A DNA stretch of 64,000 nucleotides from Sisyra terminalis (lineage: Eukaryota > Arthropoda > Insecta > Neuroptera > Sisyridae): positions 44,651,050 to 44,715,049 of the forward strand of contig OY292277.1 of the NCBI GenBank assembly GCA_958496175.1, given 5' to 3'. The notes beneath the pieces are model-generated. The model made no database searches and had not been told where the DNA came from. It saw nothing but the letters and a program-made list of their open reading frames with translations. Positions within the stretch are counted from its first letter, which is position 1; each line of letters starts with the position of its first letter. Below, in pieces: positions 11,884 to 22,310 of this stretch. The position numbers and the translations under genes are program-made.

Positions 11884-12085
11884 CATTGTTTCCTAACCTG
11901 GGACCGCGCACCTCTGGGGGTCCGCGGTCCCATTTGAAAAAGTTTGTTTTTTGTTTTTTAATTTAATGAAGAAATACTAAAATATAATATTGTCCGAAAG
12001 TTGCACCTTTTTTTCACTCAGGGATCCTTGCCAATATGCTTGATTTCCTTGGGGGTCCGTGGCTGAAAAAGGTTAGGAACCGCTG
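11884..12085 (-). mobile_element. Short hAT-type MITE with 8-bp target duplication
   Basis: The element lies between direct repeats GTCTAGCA (11876-11883 and 12086-12093). Its minus-strand end reads CAGCGGTTCCTAACCTTTTT, a typical hAT terminus beginning CAG. The other end has the complementary GGTTAGGAAACAATG. Inside both ends are GC-rich GGGGTCCGCGG-type blocks. At 202 bp it is non-autonomous and has no coding content. A relative in opposite orientation lies at 13458-13674. Confidence 0.9.
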
Positions 12086-13449
12086 GTCTAGCAGGTCCTA
12101 AGAAATTTGGTACTTTCCAAATGAAAGATATTTTTATCATCATTGATCGGAAGTGGTTTTTGGATTAAGAAGAAAAAAAGAAGAAGATATTCAAAGAAGA
12201 TTGCAAATTTCTGTAATTGAGGTTCAGATCAACAAAAAATTATCAATATAATCAAATACGCAGATTGCATCATTGTGAATTAATTTTTAGAGACCCAGGA
12301 ATCATATATTTCGGTACTGTGAAAACTCTGGTTTCTCATAAATATGACAAGGACAAAGTCATTCTATAGGTCAAGATACCTGTGCAGGTTCATTTGGTTA
12401 TCGGCAGTTTTATAGTAAAAAAATTGTCATCATACTAATACTTAAGGAGCATAGTGAAAGATCAATGCATCTTGAAAAAAGAAGCCTGAAGCCATATTAA
12501 ACTTTCCAGAAAAATATGTATAAAAATTAAACAACTCTTCTAAGGTCCAACCTAAGCCTAGGAGCTCTGAGTACGCATGGGCAGAGTAGGATTTTTGATA
12601 TATCATAGGAAAAGAAAATAGATGCCCATATTTACTGCCGTGTAATACAAATTTTAAGGGTCCAATAAAAAGAATTCATGATTACCATCAAGAAAAGGTA
12701 ACCGCTCATTTAAGACTATTAATGGTTAGTGAAAAATATGAACTTCTGCATTTAAGTAAATAGAAGACAAAGTATAAGGATAGACGTTAAAATTCTTGGT
12801 TTAAAGACATCCGAAGATAAGCTTCCCATCTTTTGGCGTATTTTGTATCGCTGTATTTAGTGTAGGAGGTTCTTAACCGATGCTCAATCGAACCCCATAG
12901 ATTCGGTTCATCAGTCTTACAGGTTTGGTGGATATCATGTTTTAAAGGTTTTTTTTTCTTTTTGTACACTATTTATATAAATTTTGTGGACTACTATATA
13001 AATTTAAACCTAATTTTCGAATTTGATAAAAGCATATTTGTTTATTTCCAAGAAGGATTCGGTGAATCCCTATATGAAACTAGGAGGGTCAATACCTCCA
13101 ACAAAGTTTAAAACCACTGATCTAAAACCACGTGAGCAATTTGGATTACCAATCTTTGCAAGAAAACAGTGGCATAAGGAGAAGAAATTCATTAATTTAA
13201 CAGATTTTAAAGATTTAAACTTTTCTTATTTTTTTCTTGAGCTATTCCAGTCTTCCCAATCAAATGATTTTAAATCGCTTTAATTTCTTTCAGAAAAGAT
13301 ATTTTGATGTTGCCACCATTTGTTTAATTGAAGGTACGGAATAGTTAAAAGGAAAATAGGAATTAAATTTTTTAGACGAATAATTAACAAAATACCTTAT
13401 AATAATAGTAGTTTTTCTTAATCTTCAAATTGGATGATCCTTTTTTGAA
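12086..13449. other. AT-rich spacer between two hAT MITEs
   Basis: Mostly featureless. A frame at 13023-13283 (plus, 86 codons) has no recognisable motif. A possible transposase scrap at 12787-12969 is listed separately. Confidence 0.4.
12787..12969 (-). pseudogene. Possible Tc1-like transposase C-terminal scrap
   Basis: A 60-codon minus-strand frame contains NLWGSIEHRLRTSY followed by KYAKRWEAYLRMS. 'NLWG/NLWS' followed by a basic helix is how Tc1-type transposases continue after the SPDLNPIE catalytic Glu motif. Here the residues before NLWG are not SPDLNPIE, no terminal repeats flank the region, and no other transposase pieces lie nearby. The call rests on this one similarity and could be chance. 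Confidence 0.25.
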
Positions 13450-13457
13450 CTTTAGAG

Positions 13458-13674
13458 CAGCGATTCCTAACCTTTTTCAGCCGCGGACCCCCAAGGAAAT
13501 CAAGCATAATGCCAATGACCCCTGAGTGAAAAAAGGTGCAACTTTCGGGCAATATTATATTTTAGTATTCGTTCATTAAATTAAAAAACAAACTTTTTCA
13601 AATGGGATCGCGGACCCCCAATCATTGGCTCGTGGACCCCTAGGAGTCCGCGAACCACAGGTTAGGAAATAATG
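13458..13674 (+). mobile_element. Short hAT-type MITE with 8-bp target duplication
   Basis: The element is flanked by CTTTAGAG at 13450-13457 and 13675-13682. The left end is CAGCGATTCCTAACCTTTTT and the right end has the complementary GGTTAGGAAATAATG. The interior matches the 11884-12085 element read in the opposite direction, including GCCGCGGACCCCCAAGG. At 217 bp it is non-coding. The intact duplication supports a true transposition event. Confidence 0.9.
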
Positions 13675-13682
13675 CTTTAGAG

Positions 13683-14131
13683 TACGAAAATGGTTTTTAA
13701 GTTCAAAACTTTATTTAAATTCATTCTGAATATATTTAAGAGTAAGAGAAGTTCCGTGTTTCTTTAAAAAAAGTATTTACTTCTGCGGTACTCTTCATCC
13801 AAATTAAAGGACAAAATGTTTTAATAAATTTATACAGTATAAAACCGGATCCTCGGTGAACTTTCAAATTTCTACCTTTAAAAAAATATGAATCTTATGT
13901 TTCAGATGGAGGAAAAAGGTCTACATTAAATTTTGTATCTGCATTTGAAATTTCAAAAGTTTTCCAACGTTACTAGTACTTTAGATGAAAATTGAAACTA
14001 TTTAAAGGATAAAATAATCAAAGTATCAAACTTAGAAAACTATGGAATTGCAATTGAAGGTTAGCTCCTATAGGTTGCAGATTTAAGTGTGGCTTTGATT
14101 CAACAACATTTTAAAGGACCAAGCAAATTTA
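13683..14131. other. AT-rich non-coding DNA
   Basis: Nothing was recognised between the hAT MITE and the palindrome that follows. Confidence 0.5.
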
Positions 14132-14663
14132 AAATAGATGGATAAAATATTTAGAGGACTAGCATCAAAAAAATCGGTTAAAACTTTATTTATTACAAGC
14201 GACGTTTTGGTTCCTTTATTGAGCCTTCCTCAGGCGTTCGTAAAAAATCGTTTTAACTTTGTTAATAATTATCGTTGACATAATTCATTTTTGTAGACAC
14301 GATACAGTTGGTAAAAACAATAATAAAACTTCCAAGACATATAAAAAATAAATAATTTTTCGATAAAAATAATAATTAAAAAAAAATCAGTTAAAAATTT
14401 ACACTTATTTAAAACTCAATCGCTCATCATTGCATTATTGAAAAAAAAATTATAAGTTTTGGAAGTTTTATTATTGTTTTTACCAACTGTACCGTTTCTA
14501 CAAAAATGAATTATGACAACGATAATTATTAACAAAGTTAATACGATTTTTTACGAACGCCTGAGGAAGGCTCAATAAAGGAGCCGAAACGTCGCATGTA
14601 TTAAATAAAGTTTTAATCAATTATTTTTGATCCTAGTCCTCTGAATTTTTTATCAATCTATTA
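14132..14663. repeat. Palindromic element with hammerhead-like core in each arm
   Basis: Arms 14132-14340 and 14452-14663 are reverse complements by eye, separated by an AT-rich loop. On the plus strand, 14561-14596 reads CTGAGGA, then a hairpin GGCTC-AATAAAG-GAGCC, then GAAAC, then GTCGC, followed by AATAAAG. The left arm carries the same layout on the minus strand (14233-14200) but with AAAAC for GAAAC. This is the CUGANGA-stem II-GAAA core of hammerhead ribozymes. No matching cleavage-site strand was found other than the opposite palindrome arm. Penelope-like retroelement ends are known to carry such cores. Confidence 0.75.
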
Positions 14664-16980
14664 TCATCGAGGATCTAAATTTTACAAATTTAAAATATTT
14701 TCTCAACATTAAATTCTTAATTTACTGGCTTACAAAATAAAAATTGAAAAAAAAATATCTTCAAAGTCTTTGCTTTAAAAGTTAAAAATAAAATTCATTC
14801 ACATTTTCCCTCAACAGTCCACCATTTTCTCTCCTAAAACTTAATTAATACTTGAAAGAAAACCATTATGTTTCATCCCAGGAACGGAAGAAAAAAATAT
14901 AACGCAAAAATCGAGGTATCTGATTTCAGTTCTAATTAGATGACTGATAGTGAAAATGGGGTACGGGGATGAAAATCGAACGGTAAGATAAGTAAAACAA
15001 TTTTATTATCCTGTCAATTTCCAGCGACGGACTTAGCGTGGAGATCCCAAATTAAAGTCGATTCATCCATCGTTTTCAGTTGAAAAAAAGAATAAAGTGT
15101 CGAACTTATTGAACCCAATCTGCCGATGCCAGGCAGTTTGTATCGATTTCGTTTGTCAATTTCAATCGATGTAATCAACAGTTTGTTCAATCTTTTTATC
15201 TTTGCTCCCTCTGCGATAATAATAAAAGCTTTTAGCTTTTACGAAACAGAACGAATCCCAAAGCATACAGCTAATCAACGTTAGCGAATTGGTGTCAATG
15301 CATTCATCGTATTTTCCCTAATTCGCACACAACCTTCTGTCATCCTCATTCCTGTCTTGCAAATCTTCCTCTCTGGTGAATCTTAAGTTGGCAACACTGC
15401 CATTGTTGTGTACGGGTGTAATCCAATAGTGCGAAATGAGTTGCAAACAAGTTGCAAATTCAATTCACTTGAAAATTGCAAATGCAATTTGGTGTTTACA
15501 AGGCTTTTCTTTCACTGTAAAAATCTGATAAAAACCATACTGCTCGAAAACTCTTTGGAACGTATTTTGTTGCCTTTAGACCCAAATTACTTTTTTTTTT
15601 TCTGTAAAACAGTATGAAAGGTTCAAATTTTTATCATTTAAATCTAATTTTCCTGGTTCATTACATAATTAACAAGCAGAGCTTTATACGAACTGAGGAA
15701 ACAATGGAATTTAAAAGCCAAGTTTTACTTTTAAATTGACTCAACTGTAGCTGTATTTCATTTGAAAGTTGAGGAAAAGTTCGTTAGTTGCAACATCCAA
15801 GCATTATTTTACCTTATTTTTTTTTAAATTTATTACAAAACACGTTTCATTCACCCCCTGAAAAAAAAGAGTTATTCAATGTTGGAAAAAAAAAACTTTA
15901 CCATTATTGCCACGGAAAATTCTTCCGGCTACACGAAAGAATTAAGAACTTACTTTTTGTAGCAAGGCAAACACCGGAATTATCTTCTCGGATTATCTAA
16001 TTTTTGCATGGCATTAATGGGAAAAAATGAAATTAATACGAAGATACTCTCATCTACAAAAATGGAGAGGAGAGTGTGGAGAGTGATTTCATGAAAATTA
16101 ATTAGCTTTAATCGTAACGGTAAATATTTGCCATATTTACCATTGAGAAAAAAAAAGTTTCGCGAGAAAAACTTTTTCCTTAATTATTTAATTGACGTAT
16201 CAGCTGTGTAAACATCTTGCTAATTGCTCAAGTTTAAAAATAAATTGTTGTAAACGTTGCCGGGTTTGATGTGAAGAAGAAATGGATGGAAAAAAAATAA
16301 CTTTTAAACGATTTTTTCATCGTTTTTTTACACATTAAAAGTATTCAAAATCAACAATTATTAACGGGTACCAGAAATATTTGAATTATTCTTTGATTAA
16401 TTACCCATTATCGGTCTTAAATAATACAATGAGAAATATGATTACTTAAGGGATGAATCAAAACTAATGATATTTGAATATTTCCAGAGATTGAAAAAAA
16501 ATTTTGTTGGTAGAAAATTCTGCTTCTTCTTATGGAATGAAATGCCTTTACTAAGCAAATTTTCTGAATTTACTCTTTTAAAACTTCTTCTTTGTTCTTA
16601 AATTAGTCATAGCTACTTAATAAATAACAAGGAAATTATTTTTATAGATATTTTGGCAACTTTTCGACAATGTATAAACACAATTTAATGATTGAAATAT
16701 AACAAAGTTTAGTGGCAATATTTTGAAAATTCATATCGTAATACTTCCCCCGGAAATAAGAGTGTGTTTTTTTTTTTGGAATCCCTAAACGCTTACTTTT
16801 CTGTTCTGCTTTTTCTATATTCGATATTATTATCAAAATTCGATCAAATTTAATTTTTCACAAGAATATTTTCATCGATAAGAAATTAATGGGAAAGATT
16901 TATTGGTTTACTAAATGTTGAATAACAATTTTGACAATACGATAAAAGTTTTTCTGCCGAAAAATTGGCTTTAAAATGTA
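14664..16980. other. Apparently unique non-coding DNA
   Basis: No mobile element was recognised. The stretch from about 14930 to 16270 has a more even composition and more CpG than the flanks. Small frames at 15408-15617 and 15788-16000 have no motif and lie in AT-rich sequence. No exon-like structure is visible. Confidence 0.45.
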
Positions 16981-16988
16981 ACCAGAAT

Positions 16989-18018
16989 CAGTGATTGATT
17001 CACGTCTAGGGCCGCGAGGCCCGGACCTTGGGTGGCACGATTTTAGGGGTGGCATAATTTTCGGAACGCCAAAACCAAAGGCGAAGAATGTACGGACATT
17101 TCAAAATCAAAAATTAATTTGAGTTAGTTTCGTTATGAATGTATGGAATATGTTTACCAAAATATAATAAATGCTTTTTTATAGAATTTACTTTCCAATT
17201 TATCACATCACATTTTTCAATTGTTAAATCACTGGCACTTAGAAAACTTCCATTCCGGGGACTTTCAGAACAAATTTGATATCCTCATAATGTTACCTAA
17301 GAATCATAGAACTTGTTTCTAAATTTGATCCTTTTTTTGTCAAAACATTTAAAGTTTTATGCGACTCCTGGTAGTCGAAATACGTCGTACTTATCTAAAA
17401 CAATCAAGTATGTCTACGATTTAGAAGAGACCTTTGGTAATAAATGTATTCTATAACTTTATCTTCTTAATTATTCATTACTGAAGATATCCGAAAATAT
17501 ATAGAATATATTGCATCTTGAAGTCTTCAAGATGTGTACTTTAATGTAAACATTACTCTGTGCTTTTTTTGAATCCCAGCGCCAAATCGTTCAGGGGAAA
17601 GATCTTTTTCCACCCTGGAAAGAATGAAAAGTTACTAACATGCAAGTATGGGCCAAGATTTACTTAAATTTTTATCTATTAAACTTCAATTAGTGCAAGA
17701 AATCGATTACGATGATATAATCAACGCTTTTGCGCGAACCAAGGCTAGAAAGTAGAAGTTTATATCATAAGTGATAGTTGGAAAAAGCTGTATGTATATT
17801 GTGAATCTATGAAAAATATTATTTAATTAAATAAGTTATATTTAGAAACAACATGTGTAAATTTAAAAAAAAAAAGGTTTGTTAAAATTAACAAAAATTA
17901 ATGTAGGATTTGAATATTTGAAAAAATTGATGTTTTATCCAGAAAACCATCTTGTTTTGGAACAAAGGAGCCATATCAAATGGGGCCTAGGGGGACATAG
18001 GATCTAAATTCGCCACTG
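16989..18018 (+). mobile_element. hAT element, internally deleted, with intact 8-bp target duplication
   Basis: ACCAGAAT occurs at 16981-16988 and again at 18019-18026. The element begins CAGTGATTGATTCACGTCTA and its other end, read on the minus strand, begins CAGTGGCGAATTTAGATCCT. Both start with CAGTG, as expected for hAT. The subterminal CTAGGGCC and CCTAGGCCCC blocks also correspond. The 1030-bp length is about a third or less of an autonomous hAT. The right half still encodes the transposase dimerisation domain (next entry). Confidence 0.92.
17522..17755 (+). pseudogene. hAT transposase C-terminal dimerisation domain
   Basis: One plus-strand frame (17522-17755) reads DVYFNVNITLCFF, stop, IPAPNRSGERSFSTLERMKS, Y, stop, then HASMGQDLLKFLSIKL and IDYDDIINAFARTKARK before a terminal stop. 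This is the C-terminal hAT dimerisation domain. The 'P.S-.ERSFS-L--IK--LRS-M-Q-RL--L-LLSI' pattern and the following IDYDDIINAFA are typical of TTF/ZMYM-type hAT transposases of insects. Two in-frame stops (TGA before IPAP, TAA after KSY) inactivate it. The catalytic domain and N-terminal zinc finger are gone. It lies inside matching CAGTG ends with an 8-bp target duplication. Confidence 0.9.
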
Positions 18019-18026
18019 ACCAGAAT

Positions 18027-19902
18027 CCAGTATTTTTCATTTTGAAGGAAAATTTATTTTCAATTAATATTTTTTTTACTAAATAAATTAAAGATTGCTC
18101 TAGAATAGTAGAAGACAAATGCTTCTAGGGAAAAAACATTAATCAAAAGTGGAAATTTTGCATTTAATTTACCAGTATAAAAGATTTTTAAGCAATCAAA
18201 CTTTTAAAACCTAAATTTTCTACAACCAATGATTGTTGATTGTTGATTTGAAAATGTTTCATTTTCGGCAGAAACTTTAAGGGGAAAATATTTTGACGAA
18301 TAATAAAAATATCATAAATATTAATAATGAATTATAAATATTATTACAATTTAATAATAACATCTTTTACGCTTAACTTCTTTCCAGTATATCATTTTAA
18401 TATTTATCATAGAATCTTAACAAATGCTATTCTGCTTTGCAGTTGCAATTGTAAAAAAGGTAAAGAACAATAGGTATCATTTTCTTTTTACATAATAAAC
18501 AGAGTTTATTTCAAATTAATAAGAAAGGGTACTGAAAAAAATTGCTTTTAATTAAATCAAAACATTGAAGAGAAAAAACAATACTGACATTATAATTAAA
18601 ACTTTCCAGCAATGCAAACAAACAATCCAACAATTTAAAAAGAAACAATTTTCAAATGAAAAGTGAAAATTCAAAACCAGCATCCAATAATAATAAATAT
18701 TAACATAAAATATGTTGTTATATAATTTGGATTCCACACCTTACAAATTGATAAAATGGAAATTGTATTGAAATTCAAAAGTTTGGAAAATACATTTAAT
18801 ATTTTCAAACATAAAATTTGCACAAAGATCAATTAATAATATTCGTCATTTTCTAATCAACAGCATAATGATCATAGAGTTTTTAAAAGTAACCGAAAAG
18901 TGTCGTTAGACTATAATCAAACCAACCATTAGTTTATAATCTCACGCGTTATATTATAAATTAATAGAATTCTCCAATCTTCGCTAGTGACTAAGAAAAA
19001 ATATATTTTTATATGCGTAGCTGTAGATCATGAACGGGACAGAAAATGGTACTATAATAAAATATCGTTCATTAAAATCACTCATGAAGAACGATATATC
19101 ATCGATGTTTTGGGTTTCAACATCGACATTGAAATATCGATGTTTATGAACGATATATTGATGTTTCAAAAAATCAATGTATCATTTTCATCTCTACTCG
19201 TAATACCATTTGGGTAGGCCCTAATAATCAAAAATTTATAGTGGAAGGGTACTGACAAAAAATATAATTAACAAACTAGAAAGTATAATAAAATAATTTG
19301 TTTCGTTTAACAACAAATTAATGTTCAGTACTTAAAAACTATTTATTCTAAAACTACCAACTATAGCGTTTAATTCAACGAAAAATTCCATTTTATGCGT
19401 TAAATTTATTTCCAGTTCCATTGAATCGCCGGCTTTTCGTGCTAATTGGGATCAATACAATTCAGCTAATTGAATTTCGAACAATTGGATTTGTTTGAAC
19501 TTATTGAATTTTATGTGAAAATTGGTTAAGAACGCTCCATAATATGGAAACGGTTCAAAAATGAACTTTTCACGGATTCCGATGCGAATTTTATTTACTG
19601 TCGGTTTTTGTTGTGCAAAATATTACTTCGTAAAATACTTTGACAAACTTGGAACTGTGTCGGTTTTTATGACAGTTTTGGTATTCATGGGATTTATAAA
19701 TAAGTTTCACGCTGCAAAAAATTACATTGTATACATAAACGGAATATTTGTATTCGTCTTCTGAATTTTGATGTCTCTGTATTCTGATCTCTTTTTAACA
19801 TTGTATCATTGTGATATTGAATATAAATTTATTAATTTTTCTTTCATGTTTTACATGAGGCAATAGGTTTTTTTACTTGTAGAGATTTTAGTGAGAAAAT
19901 TT
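18027..19902. other. AT-rich DNA with an ATCGAT-rich palindromic cluster
   Basis: Mostly featureless. At about 19060-19170 there is a cluster of interleaved inverted motifs: ATATCGTTCAT and ATGAACGATAT, plus CATCGATGTT and AACATCGAC. It could fold into a hairpin or be the stub of a small inverted-repeat element. A 67-codon frame at 19561-19764 has no recognisable motif. Confidence 0.4.
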
Positions 19903-20411
19903 TTTTTTTTGTAGACTATCATGTAATTTGCACCAGTTCAGCAATTCGCTGCTATATCATGTTGGTAATAACATGCAATTGATCTTTAGCGACGTTTAAG
20001 TAGCTGGAGGAGTCGAACTTCATTCCTCTGTCTTTTTTTTGTTGATTGTTCTTGACCTTGTGGTCAAGCGACTGCTATTTCTTGGAGCTCTTGAGAGAAT
20101 TTCCGATTCAAACTTCTTTGATTTATAGTTTCCCCCAAGCCTGGTTCTACTGCAATAGGCCAGTTTTCTAGGGCGTTATGGAAATTCCTTATGAGTTGGA
20201 TTAGAAAGTCTTTTATGTATAGGACATTCATTTCGTGATGCATTTGGTTGTTTCTCACATACCATGGAGCTATAGTGATGATTCTCAAGACTCTATTTTG
20301 GAACACCTGTAGATCATTGTGATTTTTCTTTGAAGATGGAAGCCAGACTGGGCAAAAGTATGTGAGAAGTGGTCTAATGACTGATTTGTATATCATCATT
20401 GAACATTCTAT
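19903..20411 (-). pseudogene. Jockey-clade LINE reverse transcriptase C-terminus, copy B
   Basis: Same family as 3866-4535. The minus-strand frame gives IECSMMIYKSVIRPLLTYF, FQNRVLRIITIAPWYVRNNQ and LQEIAVA, followed by the family's 3' UTR. A T run at 19903-19911 on the plus strand marks the poly(A). The DNA left of that T run differs from the other two copies, so this is an independent insertion. At 20411 the LINE stops abruptly and the sequence runs, after about five bases, into a Tc1/mariner transposase fragment. The junction happens to be in frame, so a 129-codon chimeric reading frame exists at 20453-20064. This is a fusion of two remnants and not a gene. Confidence 0.82.
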
Positions 20412-20416
20412 ACTTT

Positions 20417-20880
20417 GTTCTAAAGAATGGCCGATGTTGTTTTTTGACCACAAAGCACATCAAAGTATCACTTTCTGGAGATGCATCAGCTGCTCTAGAC
20501 TTTCTCGTGGATTTTCATCGATCTAAATACGGTAATTTTGCTTGTTTACCGTCCCATTGTAAAATACGCCTCATTGCAAAAGATAATTGTTGGTAAAAAT
20601 AAGTCATCAATTACACGGGGCTATCTTAAATCTCGCAAATAATGGTCAATTGGGTTGAATTCTTTCGTTAATTGGATCATGTATGCATCTAAATTCATGT
20701 CCATTATTCGCAATAAACTAGTCCTTGAAATGCTGAATTCAAGTGATCGATGCATTGATAACTTCTTTGGATCATCATTCACAAATTGCTTCACAGCAGC
20801 AATGTTATCCAGAGTACGAAAAATTTTTGGTCTGCCAGACCTAGATGCGTCTTCAACGAAATCCGTAGCCCCGAATTTCG
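20417..20880 (-). pseudogene. Tc1/mariner-superfamily transposase remnant, copy 2
   Basis: Near-identical by eye to part of 3138-3660: on the plus strand, AGAATGGCCGATGTTG at about 20424 matches 3217 onwards. The minus strand again shows an ALWSKNNIGHS-type end, a helix-turn-helix stretch and the upstream linker. It carries extra small changes and begins about 80 bp later than copy 1. The flanking 230 bp up to the Jockey poly(A) at 21112 is also shared with copy 1. The whole block therefore looks like a duplicated locus and not a separate transposition. Confidence 0.8.
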
Positions 20881-21111
20881 TGAATCAAACAGCTGATGGT
20901 GATTTCCTTTGGGTGATTATGATGACCAAAATAATCACAAAGTGCAGGAAATATGTTTTTTGCTTTATATTTGTTCACCTTTTTTTATAATTTTTATATA
21001 TATATATATAATTCTTTTGTACGTATGTACGGGGCTGAACTCCTTAAGTGTGTATTTCAGTGGGATTCTGGATGGTTTTGATTTTGACAATTTGATTTTC
21101 ACAAATGTTGG

Positions 21112-22003
21112 ATTTTTTTTTATGGACTATTATGTAATTTGCACCAGTTCAGCCATTTTGCTGCTTTATCATGTTGGTAATAACAGGCAATTGATCTTTA
21201 ACAGCGTTTAAGTAGCTGGAGTAGTCGAACTTCATTCCTCTGTCATTTTTATTTTTTTATTTGTTGATTGTTCTTGACCTCGTAGTCAAGCAACTGCTAT
21301 TTCTTGAAGCTCTTGAGGGAGTTTTCGCTTCAGCCTTCTTTGATTTATAGTGTACCCCAAGCCAAGTTCTACTGCACTAGGACAAATTGCCAGGTCGTTA
21401 AGGAAATTCCTTGTAAGTTGGATAAGAAAGTCTTTTATGTATGGGACGTTCATTTCGTGATGAATTTGGTTGTTTTTCACATACCATGGAACTTTAGTGA
21501 TGATTCTCAAGACTTTATTTTGGAACACCTGTAGGTCATTGTGATTTTTCTTTGAGGATGGATGTCAGACTGCGCAATAGTATGTGAGAAGTGGTCTAAT
21601 GACTGATTTGTATATCATCATTGAACATTCTATACTTAGACGAGATCTTCTGTTGATAAGTGGGTATAGTTGGATGAGTCGAGTGTTGGCTTTTCTGATT
21701 TTACTTGAAATGTGGCTTTGCCATTTTAATTTCGAGTCCAGAAGTATGCTCAAATATTTAACACACGTTTTTTTCGTACTCCAAGGAATTTCCATGTGAT
21801 CCAGCACGATAGGCTCCAGTTGGTTGGAGAAACGTCTTAGAGAGAAAATTTTGGCGACGCTTTTAGATTGATTTATAAGAATTATCCATCTACTTACCCA
21901 AGAAGATAGGTGGTTGATAAACTGCTGGGTTTTCTGAATGGCCCTTTGAAGATCATTGTCCAGGTTAATGATGGCGATGTCATCCGCTTACCATAAGGTT
22001 ATA
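21112..22003 (-). pseudogene. Jockey-clade LINE reverse transcriptase, copy C with YADD region
   Basis: The longest copy of this family. Reading the minus strand from 22003, the frame enters at the catalytic box as LW-stop-ADDIAIINLDNDL. The Tyr codon of YADD is a TAA, so the catalytic motif itself is broken. It continues through FINHLSSWVSRW, LDSKLKWQSHISSKIRKANT, IQLYPLINRRSRLS and YKSVIRPLLTYYCAV, then a second stop where a Trp codon is expected. FQNKVLRIITKVPWYVKNNQ follows, and the C-terminus ends LQEIAVA. Apart from these two stops the frame is open for about 240 codons. The poly(A) end lies at 21112-21120. The left flank equals that of copy A (3866), so both derive from one insertion. 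Confidence 0.88.
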
Positions 22004-22074
22004 CAGTGGTCTAGTGACTATCGGTTTTCATTAAACAGAATAATATTTGAGTTAGACTTTTGTGATTTTTAGTG

Positions 22075-22211
22075 ATTTCCATGTTAATGGATAAAAATAT
22101 ATATATGTCTTTGAGACTCAATTAAAAAATTACTTTATTACTAAAAATTTATTATTAAAAAAACTGTTGAAACGCGTCGTAATAAAGTATTTTTTTTAAT
22201 TGAGTCTCAAA

Positions 22212-22255
<44 letters not shown>

Positions 22256-22310
22256 TATTATTATCCATTAATTTATTGTGACTCGGAAATAAATAAAATA
22301 CTTATCAATG
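22075..22310 (+). repeat. Hairpin repeat, hammerhead-like family D, copy 1
   Basis: TGTCTTTGAGACTCAATTAA near 22097 and its reverse complement near 22197 form a hairpin, with CTGTTGAAACGCGTCGTAAT (from 22167) in the centre. This is the second half of a CTGATGA-stem-GAAAC core, and the CTGATGA half is missing here. The outer part ends in TTATTGTGACTCGGAAATAA, shared with copies at 25064-25190 and 45911-46563. A TA microsatellite has expanded inside the right arm. Confidence 0.7.
22215..22249. repeat. (AT)n microsatellite
   Basis: A pure run of AT dinucleotides lies in the right arm of the hairpin repeat. The left arm has only a short ATATATAT at the matching place, so the expansion is secondary. 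Confidence 0.95.

Noticed and set aside
14561..14596. Calling this a functional hammerhead ribozyme
   Set aside because: The core and stem II are present, but no NUH cleavage site with pairing stems I and III was found other than the opposite palindrome arm.
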